A DNA stretch of 48,919 bases from Gammaproteobacteria bacterium. GTDB taxonomy: Bacteria; Pseudomonadota; Gammaproteobacteria; Steroidobacterales; Woeseiaceae. The DNA lies in contig JAOTYE010000024.1 in assembly GCA_029862045.1 (NCBI GenBank), positions 1-48,919 of the forward strand, written 5' to 3'. The notes under the pieces were generated by a model. That model did not search any database. It saw only the letters and a list, made by a program, of their open reading frames with translations, and had not been told where the DNA came from. Positions 26,476 through 35,763 of this stretch are shown here, piece after piece. Made by a program: the position numbers and the translations under genes. Each line of letters begins with the position of its first letter. The stretch's first letter is position 1.

Positions 26476-26907
26476 ATGAAACGATTTCACGTAAATCTTG
26501 CGGTAGCCAACCTGGCGCAGTCGATCGACTTCTATCGCACATTGTTCGGTGAGGATCCAACGGTCCTCAAGGACGACTACGCGAAGTGGATGCTCGATGA
26601 TCCTCGCGTCAACTTCTCGATCAGCCAGTCGTCGCGTTTGACTGGCGTCAGTCATATTGGCTTGCAAGCCGATACGATGAGCGAGCTCGGAGAAATTCAG
26701 GAACGCCTGCATAACGCCGGCCAAGCGACGTTGGAGCAACCCGACGCCGAGTGCTGTTATGCACGTTCGAGCAAGACCTGGGTACGTGACCCGGACGATG
26801 TTGCGTGGGAGACATTTGTCACGCATAACGACATTACGCACTACGGGAGCGACCGCGCTCCGCAGCAGGGTGAGGCTGCAAAAGAAATATCACGCTGCTG
26901 TGCTTAA
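26476..26907 (+). CDS. arsI: ArsI/CadI-type VOC-family C-As lyase
   Basis: 143 residues with one vicinal-oxygen-chelate fold. The ATG at 26476 has AAGGAG 6 nt upstream; earlier in-frame starts would run into arsR. Expected metal ligands are visible at H5 (RFHVNL), H60 (VSHIGLQ) and E112 (AWETF), and the vicinal pair C93-C94 (AECCYARSSKTWVRDPD) matches the trivalent organoarsenical site of ArsI. Characterised ArsI enzymes cleave the carbon-arsenic bond of methylarsenite and aromatic arsenicals. A C-terminal CC pair (SRCCA) may also bind metal. It lies between arsR and arsC. CadI-like proteins of the same family are alternatives, but the context favours organoarsenical degradation. Confidence 0.85.
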   Translation: MKRFHVNLAVANLAQSIDFYRTLFGEDPTVLKDDYAKWMLDDPRVNFSISQSSRLTGVSHIGLQADTMSELGEIQERLHNAGQATLEQPDAECCYARSSKTWVRDPDDVAWETFVTHNDITHYGSDRAPQQGEAAKEISRCCA

Positions 26908-27388
26908 CGTCCTGTTTCTGTGTACGGGCAACTCAGCCCGGAGTATTCTCGCCGAAGCCATCCTCAATCACCTTGGGGATGGCCGGTTTTGCGGCTATAG
27001 CGCGGGCAGTCATCCTGCCGGTAAGGTCAATCCTTTTGCTATCGAGCTGTTACAGCAACGAGGCCTGGTTACTGACGCGCTGCGTTCGAAGTCCTGGGAC
27101 GAGTTTTCCGGCGCTGGTGCGCCCAGCATCGACTTCGTTTTTACGGTTTGCGATAACGCAGCGGCAGAAAGTTGCCCGCTGTGGGCTGGTCGCCCGGCGA
27201 CGGCGCATTGGGGTATACCCGATCCGGCAGCTGTCGCAGGCACGGATGCTGAAAAGCGCGTAGCCTTCGCTGATGCGTACCGAATGTTAGTCAACCGAAT
27301 TGAGAAATTTGTCAACCTGCCAATCGACTCCATGGACGTGAATTCTCTGCAAGATCATCTATCTGAGATCGGCCGTGAACGTATTTGA
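26900..27388 (+). CDS. arsC: Arsenate reductase, low-molecular-weight phosphatase type
   Basis: About 162 residues from GTG 26900, which overlaps the arsI stop by 8 nt. A longer start at GTG 26870 is possible; neither has a strong ribosome-binding site, so coupling to arsI is likely. The P-loop LFLCTGNSARSILAEA carries the catalytic Cys. The downstream FVFTVCDNAAAESCPLW supplies the relay cysteines of the thioredoxin-coupled class, and HWGIPDPA has the catalytic Asp. It reduces arsenate to arsenite in the cytoplasm for export by the adjacent Acr3. Its end overlaps the acr3 start by 14 nt. Confidence 0.92.
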   Translation: MLNVLFLCTGNSARSILAEAILNHLGDGRFCGYSAGSHPAGKVNPFAIELLQQRGLVTDALRSKSWDEFSGAGAPSIDFVFTVCDNAAAESCPLWAGRPATAHWGIPDPAAVAGTDAEKRVAFADAYRMLVNRIEKFVNLPIDSMDVNSLQDHLSEIGRERI

Positions 27389-28424
27389 GCGGTACCTCAC
27401 TCTGTGGGTCGCCGCATGCATTGTCGTGGGTATTGCGTTAGGGCATTTTTTTCCGAGCCTATTTGTCGCTGTTGGCGGCGCCGAGATTGCACAAGTCAAT
27501 TTGCCGGTCGCGGTGTTGATCTGGCTGATGATCATCCCGATGCTGATCAAGATCGATTTCAGGGCGCTGTCTCAAGTGATGCAACACTGGCGCGGCATCA
27601 GCGTCACGTTGTTCGTCAACTGGGCGGTCAAACCATTTTCGATGGCTGCCCTGGCGTGGTTTTTCATCGGCTTTGTTTTCGAACCGTACCTGCCCGCCGA
27701 CCAGATCAACTCGTATATAGCCGGATTGATCCTGTTGGCTGCAGCGCCGTGCACTGCGATGGTGTTTGTGTGGAGCAATCTATCGAATGGCGAGCCGCAC
27801 TTCACATTGAGCCAGGTGGCGCTGAACGACCTTGTCATGGTTTTCGCGTTTGCGCCGATTGTCGGCCTGTTGTTGGGATTATCGGCGATTACCGTGCCGT
27901 GGGGGACGCTGCTACTTTCCGTGACCTTGTACATCGTCGTGCCGGTAATCATGGCACAGATCATTCGGCGCCGACTGATATCAAGTGGTGGACCGCAGCG
28001 GCTAGAGCGAGTCTTGCGTGGCTTGCAGCCGTTGTCTCTGCTGGCACTCCTTGCGACGCTCGTACTGTTGTTCGGTTTTCAGGGTGAGCAGATCATCGAG
28101 CAGCCGCTGATCATCTTGCTGCTCGCCATACCGATTCTGATCCAGGTTTATTTCAATTCAGGCCTTGCTTATTTGCTCAATCGCGCCGCTGGCGAAGCGC
28201 ATTGCGTCGCCGCGCCCTCTGCCTTGATTGGGGCAAGCAATTTCTTCGAGCTAGCGGTGGCCGCGGCGATCAGCCTGTTCGGGTTTTCATCCGGCGCCGC
28301 TCTTGCCACCGTGGTCGGCGTACTCATTGAAGTGCCGGTCATGTTGAGTGTGGTCAGGATCGTCAATGCGAGTCGCGACTGGTATGAGAAAGGGGTCGCC
28401 GTTCGTCGCCACAGCGCGATCTAG
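27375..28424 (+). CDS. acr3: Acr3-type arsenite efflux permease
   Basis: 349 residues with about ten membrane segments. The start is GTG 27375, inside the end of arsC. Conserved Acr3 blocks include LIWLMIIPMLIKIDF, LILLAAAPCTAMVFVWSNLSNG (with the functionally important Cys) and ASNFFELAVAAAISLFG. It exports arsenite, and often antimonite, at the inner membrane using the proton-motive force. It is the last gene of the arsR-arsI-arsC-acr3 operon, and the tight overlaps imply coordinated translation. Its stop is 21 bp from the converging lipoprotein gene. Confidence 0.93.
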   Translation: MNVFERYLTLWVAACIVVGIALGHFFPSLFVAVGGAEIAQVNLPVAVLIWLMIIPMLIKIDFRALSQVMQHWRGISVTLFVNWAVKPFSMAALAWFFIGFVFEPYLPADQINSYIAGLILLAAAPCTAMVFVWSNLSNGEPHFTLSQVALNDLVMVFAFAPIVGLLLGLSAITVPWGTLLLSVTLYIVVPVIMAQIIRRRLISSGGPQRLERVLRGLQPLSLLALLATLVLLFGFQGEQIIEQPLIILLLAIPILIQVYFNSGLAYLLNRAAGEAHCVAAPSALIGASNFFELAVAAAISLFGFSSGAALATVVGVLIEVPVMLSVVRIVNASRDWYEKGVAVRRHSAI

Positions 28425-28445
28425 GCAAGTGGCTACTGGCCGTGG

Positions 28446-29852
28446 TCAGGGAACCGGAGCAATGACCAGATCGACAACAGTCGGGTCGATGGTTTCGTAG
28501 ATTATCGCCTCGAGGACATCACCGAGTGCAACGTCAAGCGGAACGGGACCGGCAAGTAATGTCTTCTCACCCAGGGGAGTCACATATACTTCAATCCCTG
28601 CCGCGAGATCTCTGAATTGATTGCCGTTGAAGATAATGGATTCATCCTCGAAGTCTACTTCGACGAGTGTGAAATTGACGGGGTCAAGACCGACCGGAAC
28701 GCCACCTAACAGCGGGGTCACGTCGTCGATACCGGTGCCGGGAGGAACCACGTAAATATCAACCGCTGTACCGATGGCCGCTGTATTGATGATCGATATC
28801 TTGACAAGAGTTTCAACCGATCGGCGATCCGGGAAATGATCGACGAGGACATCGACACCCGCTGAGTTCTCGACGACGTAGTAATGAATGCGGGTGCCCG
28901 CAGTTGCTATGCGATCGGTGTCGATCAGAATTGAACCGATGTTTCCGGCCGTTGTGTAGGTCAACGGCAGGGCGCCGGCTGGCACCTCGAGGTCGTTCGT
29001 AACATCGCGAAATGCATGGTCTGCCACGAGCGGTGTCGTCAGCGGATCATCGATATAGATATCGACTGTGTCATAGTCCAATGATGCGTGGAAAAAGCGC
29101 GCAGTCGGTGGGAAATTGACATCGGCCAGCGCGGCGGTGCCGCCGTTAACCGTGTTGAACAAACGCACCGCCAAGGGCGAAAGGTCGTTGGCATCAGAGT
29201 CGAACACGTTGATCATGACAACGGCCCGCTCTTCCAGCGTAATCGAATCAGACTTAAACAATACGTCAGCCGGATCACCGGTCGACGTTATCGTCAGTAC
29301 ATAATCGCCTGCCTCGAATTCCGCAGCAGGAATAAACTCGCCGAATGCCAGAGTACCTTGCTCTGATCCCAACGCCGGTGGAATGGCCGCATCGGCAAAA
29401 TACACGTCGATGTTACCGACGGACGCGGCCGTGTGTCCGAAGCGTGCCTCGAATACGGTTTCAGCACCGTCCCACGTGCGTTCATCGCCTTCCCACAGCG
29501 TGATAACAGGCGCTGCGATCGAACCGCTGATGATGAATGTATAGTCCTTGTCCGCTTCGACGTCGAGAAACTCGCTCGCGACACGGGTTCGCACCAGACC
29601 ACCCGCGAGAACAACGTCAAAATTGAATGTGTAGTCGAGATCGTCATAGCGAGAGGGATTCGACGACGACTTGTATTCGACAGCGCCAATGAATCGCTCT
29701 TCAATCAAGAACGAGAATGCTGGCGACGCTGGAATGGCGTTGATCGCGCGAACACTGGCCTCGCCCTTGGCGACGGGAAGTGCCGATTCGTTGCTGCAGG
29801 CGCCGAGCGACACTAAGGCCACGCAAACGGCCAGATAAAGAAAATGCTTCAT
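28446..29852 (-). CDS. DUF4397-like lipoprotein
   Basis: 468 residues. The signal peptide MKHFLYLAVCVALV ends in lipobox SLGAC, so the protein is lipidated. The rest is a series of beta domains of the DUF4397 type: repeated units with (V/A)R(A/F)INA or ARFFHAS starts, then DIYI/DVYF and an extended hydrophobic strand, at about 33-140, 145-245, 250-345 and 350-465. The family is exported and of unknown function. The gene begins 20 nt after the aldehyde dehydrogenase stop on the same strand, so cotranscription is possible though the functions look unrelated. Confidence 0.75.
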   Translation of the reverse strand: MKHFLYLAVCVALVSLGACSNESALPVAKGEASVRAINAIPASPAFSFLIEERFIGAVEYKSSSNPSRYDDLDYTFNFDVVLAGGLVRTRVASEFLDVEADKDYTFIISGSIAAPVITLWEGDERTWDGAETVFEARFGHTAASVGNIDVYFADAAIPPALGSEQGTLAFGEFIPAAEFEAGDYVLTITSTGDPADVLFKSDSITLEERAVVMINVFDSDANDLSPLAVRLFNTVNGGTAALADVNFPPTARFFHASLDYDTVDIYIDDPLTTPLVADHAFRDVTNDLEVPAGALPLTYTTAGNIGSILIDTDRIATAGTRIHYYVVENSAGVDVLVDHFPDRRSVETLVKISIINTAAIGTAVDIYVVPPGTGIDDVTPLLGGVPVGLDPVNFTLVEVDFEDESIIFNGNQFRDLAAGIEVYVTPLGEKTLLAGPVPLDVALGDVLEAIIYETIDPTVVDLVIAPVP

Positions 29853-29872
29853 TCAATACGTCCGATATCAGT

Positions 29873-31306
29873 CTAGTTCTTGGCTTGGTACCCGTAGATC
29901 GACTTGACCTCGAGAAACTCGTCCATGCCGTGTGCGCCCCATTCGCGACCATTACCCGATTGCTTGTAGCCACCGAATGGTGCCGCCGAATCCAGGTACG
30001 CGCCATTGATATGGACCATTCCGGTTCGCAATCGTGCGGCAACACTACGTGCACGATCGATATTCGACGACGAGACATAACCTGACAGACCATAAGGCGT
30101 GTCATTTGCGATGCGCACCGCATCATCGTCATCGTCATACGGAATGATCGAAAGCACCGGGCCGAATATTTCTTCGCGCGCGATCGTCATGTCGTTGCTG
30201 ACGTTGGCAAAGACCGTCGGTCGCGCGAAGTAGCCTATGTCGAGGCTCTCAGGACGGCCGGTGCCGCCCGCAGCGAGCGTGGCACCCTCGTCGATGCCTT
30301 TTTGGATCAGTGCCTGGACCTTGTTCCACTGTTGCTCCGAGACAAGCGGGCCGACTTCCGTTTTTTCGTCGCGTGGATCACCGACCACAGTTGCTGCGGC
30401 GACTGATGCGGCAAGCGCCGCGGCTTCATCGACACGATCCCTTGGCACCAACATACGTGTCGGTGCATCACAGGACTGCCCGGTGTTCTGGAAGCAGTCC
30501 CCGGCGCCGCTTTTGACGGCTTTTTCGAAGTCGGCGTCGTCGAGCAAAATATTTGCAGATTTGCCACCCAATTCCTGGGCGACACGCTTTACGGTCGGTG
30601 CCGCGTTTTGCGCGACTGCTACACCGGCGCGGGTCGAACCGGTAAACGACATCATATCGACGCCCGGGTGCTGGCTCAGTGCTGTGCCTACGCCGGGACC
30701 GTCGCCATTCACGAGATTGAACACACCCGCGGGCACGCCAGCGGCGTCGAGAATCTCGGCGAATATCATGGCGTCAAACGGTGCAATCTCGCTCGGCTTC
30801 AATACCATCGTGCAACCCGCGGCAATTGCCGGAGCGACCTTGACGGCGATCTGGTTGATGGGCCAGTTCCATGGTGTGATCAGGCCACACACACCGATCG
30901 GTTCCTTGACGATCAGCGTGGTGCGGTTGCTTGCTTCGAATTCGTAGCTTTTCAGGGCCCTGAGCGCTGCCTTGATATGTTGCGGGCCGCTCGCGGCCTG
31001 TGCGTTCTTCGCCAGGCCCCACGGGGCACCCATTTCCTCCATGATGGCCTCGGCGACATCATCGTGGCGCTTGGCGAACTCATCGAGTATTGACTGCAGC
31101 AGTGCGATGCGGTCTTCGCGGGTCGTTCGTGAATACGATTCGAACGCGCGCCTGGCAGCAGCAACGGCAAGGTCAACATCGGCCTCTGCGCCGAGACTAA
31201 TGCGTCCGCAGACTTCTTCAGTTGCCGGATTGATGACGTCCAGTGTATTGGGCGCCACGGGATCGACCCACTTTCCATCGATGTAAAATTGCAGCATTTC
31301 GCGCAT
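29873..31306 (-). CDS. NAD(P)-dependent aldehyde dehydrogenase
   Basis: 477 residues from ATG 31306, chosen because GAGGAGG lies 7 nt upstream (a TTG one codon earlier is less likely). Catalytic residues are all visible: N147 in TPWNWP, E245 in QELGGKS, C279 in NTGQSCDAP. The C-terminal EEIFGPVLSIIPYDDDDDAVRIANDTPYGL block is also present. It oxidises an aldehyde to the acid; the substrate is not predictable from sequence. A GabT gene lies nearby in the opposite direction, so succinate semialdehyde is one possible substrate, but this is not a typical GabD. Confidence 0.9.
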   Translation of the reverse strand: MREMLQFYIDGKWVDPVAPNTLDVINPATEEVCGRISLGAEADVDLAVAAARRAFESYSRTTREDRIALLQSILDEFAKRHDDVAEAIMEEMGAPWGLAKNAQAASGPQHIKAALRALKSYEFEASNRTTLIVKEPIGVCGLITPWNWPINQIAVKVAPAIAAGCTMVLKPSEIAPFDAMIFAEILDAAGVPAGVFNLVNGDGPGVGTALSQHPGVDMMSFTGSTRAGVAVAQNAAPTVKRVAQELGGKSANILLDDADFEKAVKSGAGDCFQNTGQSCDAPTRMLVPRDRVDEAAALAASVAAATVVGDPRDEKTEVGPLVSEQQWNKVQALIQKGIDEGATLAAGGTGRPESLDIGYFARPTVFANVSNDMTIAREEIFGPVLSIIPYDDDDDAVRIANDTPYGLSGYVSSSNIDRARSVAARLRTGMVHINGAYLDSAAPFGGYKQSGNGREWGAHGMDEFLEVKSIYGYQAKN

Positions 31307-31363
31307 CAAACGTCCTCCTCGGCGAGCCGCGAATCATACCGCAAATCCGTAATGAATCATTGC

Positions 31364-31684
31364 TCAATACTCTTCAACTTCGATCTCCGGGTGCAGGCGC
31401 GGCAGCGCAACCCGAAACCAGATAAATGGCAATAACGGGTTCGGCAGCCAGTACTTCCAGCCGAGATTTCGAATCCTCGTGCCATGATCGAGCACGAGGT
31501 CCAGCCAGACGTAAAGGAATTTGTAGATACACAATCCGGGGACATAGTTGACGCGGAAACCGTCCGTCCTGAGGTACTTTCGGGCGATATAGTAATTGCC
31601 CTCAAATGGAGTGATGCCCCAGCCGAGCGGACCGTCCGCGAGCAATGTCCCGGAGCCTTTGTGCCTGATTCGCACGTGCTTCAT
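31364..31684 (-). CDS. Conserved hypothetical protein, 106 aa
   Basis: A small basic/aromatic-rich protein starting MKHVRIRHKGSGTLLAD. It has many Tyr/Trp/Phe residues (GNYYIARKYLRTDGFRVNYVPG, WKYWLPNPLLPFIWFRVALP) and an acidic tail EIEVEEY. There is no signal peptide. The hydrophobic PLLPFIWF stretch is too short to be a clear membrane segment. I do not recognise the family. It is transcribed divergently from gabT and lies upstream of the aldehyde dehydrogenase gene (58-nt gap). Confidence 0.6.
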   Translation of the reverse strand: MKHVRIRHKGSGTLLADGPLGWGITPFEGNYYIARKYLRTDGFRVNYVPGLCIYKFLYVWLDLVLDHGTRIRNLGWKYWLPNPLLPFIWFRVALPRLHPEIEVEEY

Positions 31685-31821
31685 CGTAGAGCCTTCGGTA
31701 CGTTTGTCATGTACAAACAGACCGGGTTGGAAAGACGGTTATTACGCTCGCTGGCACGTCGGGTTATTGCTTGTCGATGTACAATGCCGGAACAACATCA
31801 TAATCTCGCGGGAGAAGACGG

Positions 31822-33120
31822 TTGACGACGAATACTGAATTGCTGGCCATTCGCGAGGCGGAAATACCGCGAGGGGTCGGCACACAGACCAATGTGTTTG
31901 CGGACAAGGCGAGAAATGCAGAGCTTTGGGACGTCGAAGGCAATCGTTACATTGATCTGGCGGCTGGCATAGCAGTCGTCAACACCGGACACAATCACCC
32001 GCATGTGATCGCCGCGGTCAAGGCACAGCTGGAGCGATTCAGCCACACCTGCTTCCAGGTTGCGCCGTACGATGTCTACGTGCAACTTGCGAAGCGGCTG
32101 AACAGGGCGGCGCCAGGCGACACGCCAAAGAAGACAATCTTCCTTACAACAGGCGTGGAAGCTGTTGAAAATGCTGTAAAAATTGCCAGATGTCATACCG
32201 GACGCAGCGGCATCATCGCATTCTCGGGCGCGTTTCATGGCCGGACGATGATGGGCATGGCGCTTACGGGCAAGGTCGTTCCGTACAAGGCGGGGTTTGG
32301 TCCCTTCCCGGCCGAGGTGTTTCACGTCCCGTTTCCGATCGACTACCACGGCGTGTCGGCGGACGACTCGCTCAAGGCACTCGAGACACTGTTCAAATCG
32401 GACGTTGAACCGTCGCGCATCGCCGCGATGATCGTCGAGCCGGTGCAGGGAGAGGGCGGTTTCTACCCGGCGCCCGGCGGGTTTCTGCAGGCGCTCAGAA
32501 AACTTTGCGACCAGCATGGCATCGTCATGATCGTCGACGAGGTGCAAACTGGCTTTGGCAGAACGGGAACCCTGTTCGCGTGCGAACAGGCCGGCATCGA
32601 GCCCGACCTGATGCCGGTCGCCAAGAGCATTGCGGGTGGATTTCCATTGTCTGGCGTCATCGGCAAGGCCGACATCATGGACTCGGTACCACCCGGAGGG
32701 CTCGGCGGTACTTACGGTGGCTCGGCACTGGCGTGCGCTGCGGGACTCGCCGTCCTGGATGTCATCGAACAGGAAAGCCTTTGCGACAAGGCGCAAGCAA
32801 TAGGCAAGCAAATCGGCGCATGGGCGAGCGAGCTGCAGGCCGCAAACAACGTGATTGGCCACATTCGCACAACCGGCGCGATGTGCGCGATCGAGCTGGT
32901 CAGTAACGGTGACGCCGACAGTCCGGACCCGGAGCTGACGAAAGCCATCGTGGCGGAAGCGTTGACCGAAGGCGTGCTGTTATTGACCTGTGGTGTGCGT
33001 GGCAATGTGATTCGTTTCCTGCCGCCGTTGACGATCGAGCCTGAGCTGCTAGCCGAAGCGCTCGACGTGCTCGGCGGTGTGATCAACAGGCTGACGGGGA
33101 CCGTTCGCAAGGCAAGCTGA
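31822..33120 (+). CDS. gabT: 4-aminobutyrate (omega-amino acid) aminotransferase
   Basis: 432 residues of the class III PLP aminotransferase fold. The start is TTG 31822 with GGGAGAAG about 5 nt upstream. Landmarks: TTGVEAVENAVKIAR, GAFHGRTMMGMALTGK, VEPVQGEGGF, MIVDEVQTGFGRTG (cofactor D239), AKSIAGGFPLSGV with Schiff-base K268, and GTYGGSALACAAG. The full motif set matches GabT, which transfers the amino group of 4-aminobutyrate to 2-oxoglutarate. No gabD or GABA permease is adjacent, so a related omega-amino acid substrate is possible. Confidence 0.88.
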   Translation: MTTNTELLAIREAEIPRGVGTQTNVFADKARNAELWDVEGNRYIDLAAGIAVVNTGHNHPHVIAAVKAQLERFSHTCFQVAPYDVYVQLAKRLNRAAPGDTPKKTIFLTTGVEAVENAVKIARCHTGRSGIIAFSGAFHGRTMMGMALTGKVVPYKAGFGPFPAEVFHVPFPIDYHGVSADDSLKALETLFKSDVEPSRIAAMIVEPVQGEGGFYPAPGGFLQALRKLCDQHGIVMIVDEVQTGFGRTGTLFACEQAGIEPDLMPVAKSIAGGFPLSGVIGKADIMDSVPPGGLGGTYGGSALACAAGLAVLDVIEQESLCDKAQAIGKQIGAWASELQAANNVIGHIRTTGAMCAIELVSNGDADSPDPELTKAIVAEALTEGVLLLTCGVRGNVIRFLPPLTIEPELLAEALDVLGGVINRLTGTVRKAS

Positions 33121-33173
33121 TCGCTTGCCGGCTTGTGCTCGAACAGAACAAGAACAACAGAGAGTATTTCGGA

Positions 33174-33554
33174 CTAGGCGGCCAGGAATTTCTGCCGGTA
33201 CTCTGCAGGCGGCATGTCGTACCAGGATTTGAATGCGGTCGTGAAAGAGCTGATGCTCGAATAGCCGAGTAGCATCGCGACCTCGAGCGCTTTTACGCGC
33301 TCATCACTGAGGTAGTTAATCGCGAGTTCGGCACGGACTTCTTGCAGCACTTTCTTGAAACTCGTTTTTTCAGCTTTGAGCCGGCGTTGCAGCGTGCGGC
33401 GACTGAGTTTCAGCGCGCGACAGGCAGCATCCGCATTTGCCTCGCCGGCGGCAAGCAATTCAGCAAGCATACGCTTTAATTGCGCAGCATAATTATCCTG
33501 CGAATACAGCGACTTGAGGTATTTTTCGGCCTGTTCGATCAGCTGACCGTACAT
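33174..33554 (-). CDS. AraC-type helix-turn-helix fragment or stand-alone regulator
   Basis: 126 residues from ATG 33554 (TGGAACG upstream); a TTG start at 33608 would give 144. It contains the two AraC helix-turn-helices (ADAACRALKLSRRTLQRRLKAEKTSFKKVLQ and VKALEVAMLLGYSSISSFTTAFKSWYDMPPAEYRQKF). The N-terminal ligand-binding domain of the usual ~340-residue relatives is absent. The upstream DNA belongs to the divergent beta-oxidation gene, so the missing part cannot lie there. It may be a truncated relic or a compact DNA-binding protein. The divergent arrangement would fit control of the neighbouring gene. Confidence 0.65.
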   Translation of the reverse strand: MYGQLIEQAEKYLKSLYSQDNYAAQLKRMLAELLAAGEANADAACRALKLSRRTLQRRLKAEKTSFKKVLQEVRAELAINYLSDERVKALEVAMLLGYSSISSFTTAFKSWYDMPPAEYRQKFLAA

Positions 33555-33640
33555 CGTTCCAGTTGCCGGTGTTCTATCGGTCCGCCTAACATACAGCCTG
33601 CCGCCCAAATTGCCAATTGTGGATTACATAAGGGAGCCGC

Positions 33641-35734
33641 ATGACCTCACCCGTCAGTTACAAAATCGTCGACGATATCGGCGTCATTAGTATCAACAAT
33701 CCACCGGTCAACGCGTTGTCACAGGCCGTGCGCCAGGGGCTGCTCGAAGCCATCCGGTCGGCGCAGACGGACGCGTCGAGAGCCGTGCTGATTCAATGTG
33801 ATGGCCGTACGTTCATTGCGGGCGCCGACATCACCGAGTTCGGCAAACCGCCTGCCGAGCCGTATCTTCCGGACCTCCTGGACGAGATCGAGGCCTCCGC
33901 GAAACCTGTCGTTGCGGCATTGCACGGCACCGCTTTAGGGGGCGGCTTCGAAACTGCGTTGGCAAGTCATTACCGGATCGCAGTCGACAGCGGCAAAGTG
34001 GGCCTGCCCGAGGTCAAGCTCGGATTGCTACCTGGCGCGGGCGGCACGCAACGGGTGCCGCGGCTCGCAGGGGTAGAGGCGACACTCGACCTGATCCTGA
34101 GCGGCACGCCGATTTCCGCCGGCCACGCCGCCGAGATCGGGCTGGTCGACAAAGTCGTCACGGGCAATCTCTATGACGAAGCGCTGTCGTACACAAAGCA
34201 ATTGGTGAACGACAATGCGCCGCTGCGCCGCACGAGGGAACTGACCATCGACACGGTCGACTCGAGCCTGTTCGACAGCTACCGGCAAAACCTCGACAAA
34301 CGTGCGCGTAAGCAGACGGCGCCGCAGAGAATTGTCGACTGCGTTGAAGCGGCCGTGACACTGTCTTTCGAGGCCGGTCAGAAACGAGAACGCCAGCTGT
34401 TCACGGAATGTATGCAGGATTCGCAGTCGGTGGCGATGCAGCACCTGTTTTTCGCCGAGCGCGAGGCGGCGAAGATCATCGGCTTGCCACGTGATATCGC
34501 TCGCCGCGAAATCGAACAGGTCGGCATCATCGGCGGTGGCACGATGGGTGGCGGTATCGCAATGAGTTTTGCGAACGCCGGAATTCCGGTAACGCTGATC
34601 GAAGTCAATGCTGAGGCCCTTGAGCGTGGACTGTCGATCGTCGACAAGAACTACGCGGGCAGCGTAAAGCGCGGCAAGCTGAGTAAGGAGCAAGCGCAAC
34701 AGCGCCGCAGTCTGATCGAGGGTGACACCGACTACGCGGCGCTTGCCGATGTCGATCTCGTCATCGAAGCCGTGTTTGAAGACGTCGAACTAAAGAAAGA
34801 CATATTTGGCCGTCTGGATAAGGCCTGCAAACCGGGTGCGATTCTCGCGACGAATACGTCTTATCAGGACGTCAACGAGATCGCAGCAGCGACAAGTCGA
34901 CCTGAAGACGTCATTGGCACGCATTTCTTCAGCCCGGCGCACATCATGAAACTGCTCGAGGTGGTTCGTGCGGACAAGACCGCTGCCGACGTGCTTGCGA
35001 CGTGCATGGCGCTTGCGAAGCGCATTCGCAAAACTCCGGTCATGTCGCGCGTCTGTTATGGCTTCATCGGCAATCGAATGTTGCAGGGTTACTTTCGCGA
35101 GGCGCAGTTGTGTCTGATCGAGGGTGGCACGCCCGAAAGCATCGATGCGGCGATGTACGATTGGGGTATGGCGATGGGGCCGATCAGTGTCGCTGACCTT
35201 GCCGGCCTTGATGTTGGTTACAAAGCCCGCGCTGCCCTGCCTGTCGAGAAACGCGGCGATCCTCGCAGCTATCGTGTACCGGACGCGCTGGTCGAAATGG
35301 GGCGGCTAGGCCAAAAAAGTGGTGCGGGCTTTTACGCGTACGACGCGGAAACACGCAAGAAGTCCTCCGATCCCGCGGTGCTCGAGGTCATCGAGCGCGA
35401 GGCAACAGCACTCGGTATCGAACGCCGCCCAATTGAAGCCGATGAGATTATCGATCGACTCATTTTTGCCCTGGTCAATGAAGGACTCAGGATTCTGGAA
35501 GAAGGTATCGCCCAGCGTCCCGGTGACATCGATGTTGTCTATGTCTACGGGTATGGATTCCCGGCCTGGCGTGGCGGACCCATGCATTACGCAGATGCCG
35601 TGGGGCTCGAGACGGTGCTGGCGCGTATTAATGAGTTTCGAGAGCGCTTTGGTGAAGAGAACTGGACGCCGGCGCCGCTTCTGGAAAAACTCGTAGCCGA
35701 GAATTCCTCGATTCGATTATTTTCGCCACCGTAG
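33641..35734 (+). CDS. Fused enoyl-CoA hydratase / 3-hydroxyacyl-CoA dehydrogenase
   Basis: 697 residues, a fatty-acid beta-oxidation enzyme. Residues 1-185 are the crotonase domain, with the oxyanion-hole blocks AGADITEFG and HGTALGGGFETALAS and a second acid region GLPEVKLGLLPGAGGTQR. Residues about 295-480 are the NAD-binding domain (VGIIGGGTMGGGIAMSFANAG), with catalytic His in GTHFFSPAHIMKLLEVV. Residues about 485-690 are the C-terminal helical domains (FIGNRM, EEGIAQRPGDIDVVYVYGYGFPAWRGGP). The length is near that of FadJ-like and peroxisomal bifunctional enzymes. It hydrates enoyl-CoA and oxidises the 3-hydroxyacyl-CoA. No thiolase (fadA/fadI) follows. The RBS AAGGGAG is well placed. 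Confidence 0.92.
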   Translation: MTSPVSYKIVDDIGVISINNPPVNALSQAVRQGLLEAIRSAQTDASRAVLIQCDGRTFIAGADITEFGKPPAEPYLPDLLDEIEASAKPVVAALHGTALGGGFETALASHYRIAVDSGKVGLPEVKLGLLPGAGGTQRVPRLAGVEATLDLILSGTPISAGHAAEIGLVDKVVTGNLYDEALSYTKQLVNDNAPLRRTRELTIDTVDSSLFDSYRQNLDKRARKQTAPQRIVDCVEAAVTLSFEAGQKRERQLFTECMQDSQSVAMQHLFFAEREAAKIIGLPRDIARREIEQVGIIGGGTMGGGIAMSFANAGIPVTLIEVNAEALERGLSIVDKNYAGSVKRGKLSKEQAQQRRSLIEGDTDYAALADVDLVIEAVFEDVELKKDIFGRLDKACKPGAILATNTSYQDVNEIAAATSRPEDVIGTHFFSPAHIMKLLEVVRADKTAADVLATCMALAKRIRKTPVMSRVCYGFIGNRMLQGYFREAQLCLIEGGTPESIDAAMYDWGMAMGPISVADLAGLDVGYKARAALPVEKRGDPRSYRVPDALVEMGRLGQKSGAGFYAYDAETRKKSSDPAVLEVIEREATALGIERRPIEADEIIDRLIFALVNEGLRILEEGIAQRPGDIDVVYVYGYGFPAWRGGPMHYADAVGLETVLARINEFRERFGEENWTPAPLLEKLVAENSSIRLFSPP

Positions 35735-35763
35735 CGATCCGCCGCGCCGGGTAATTCGACTAA

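Noticed and set aside
31752..31770. TGGCACG...TTGC resembling a sigma-54 promoter upstream of gabT
   Set aside because: The spacer is 8 nt instead of 4, which sigma-54 does not tolerate.
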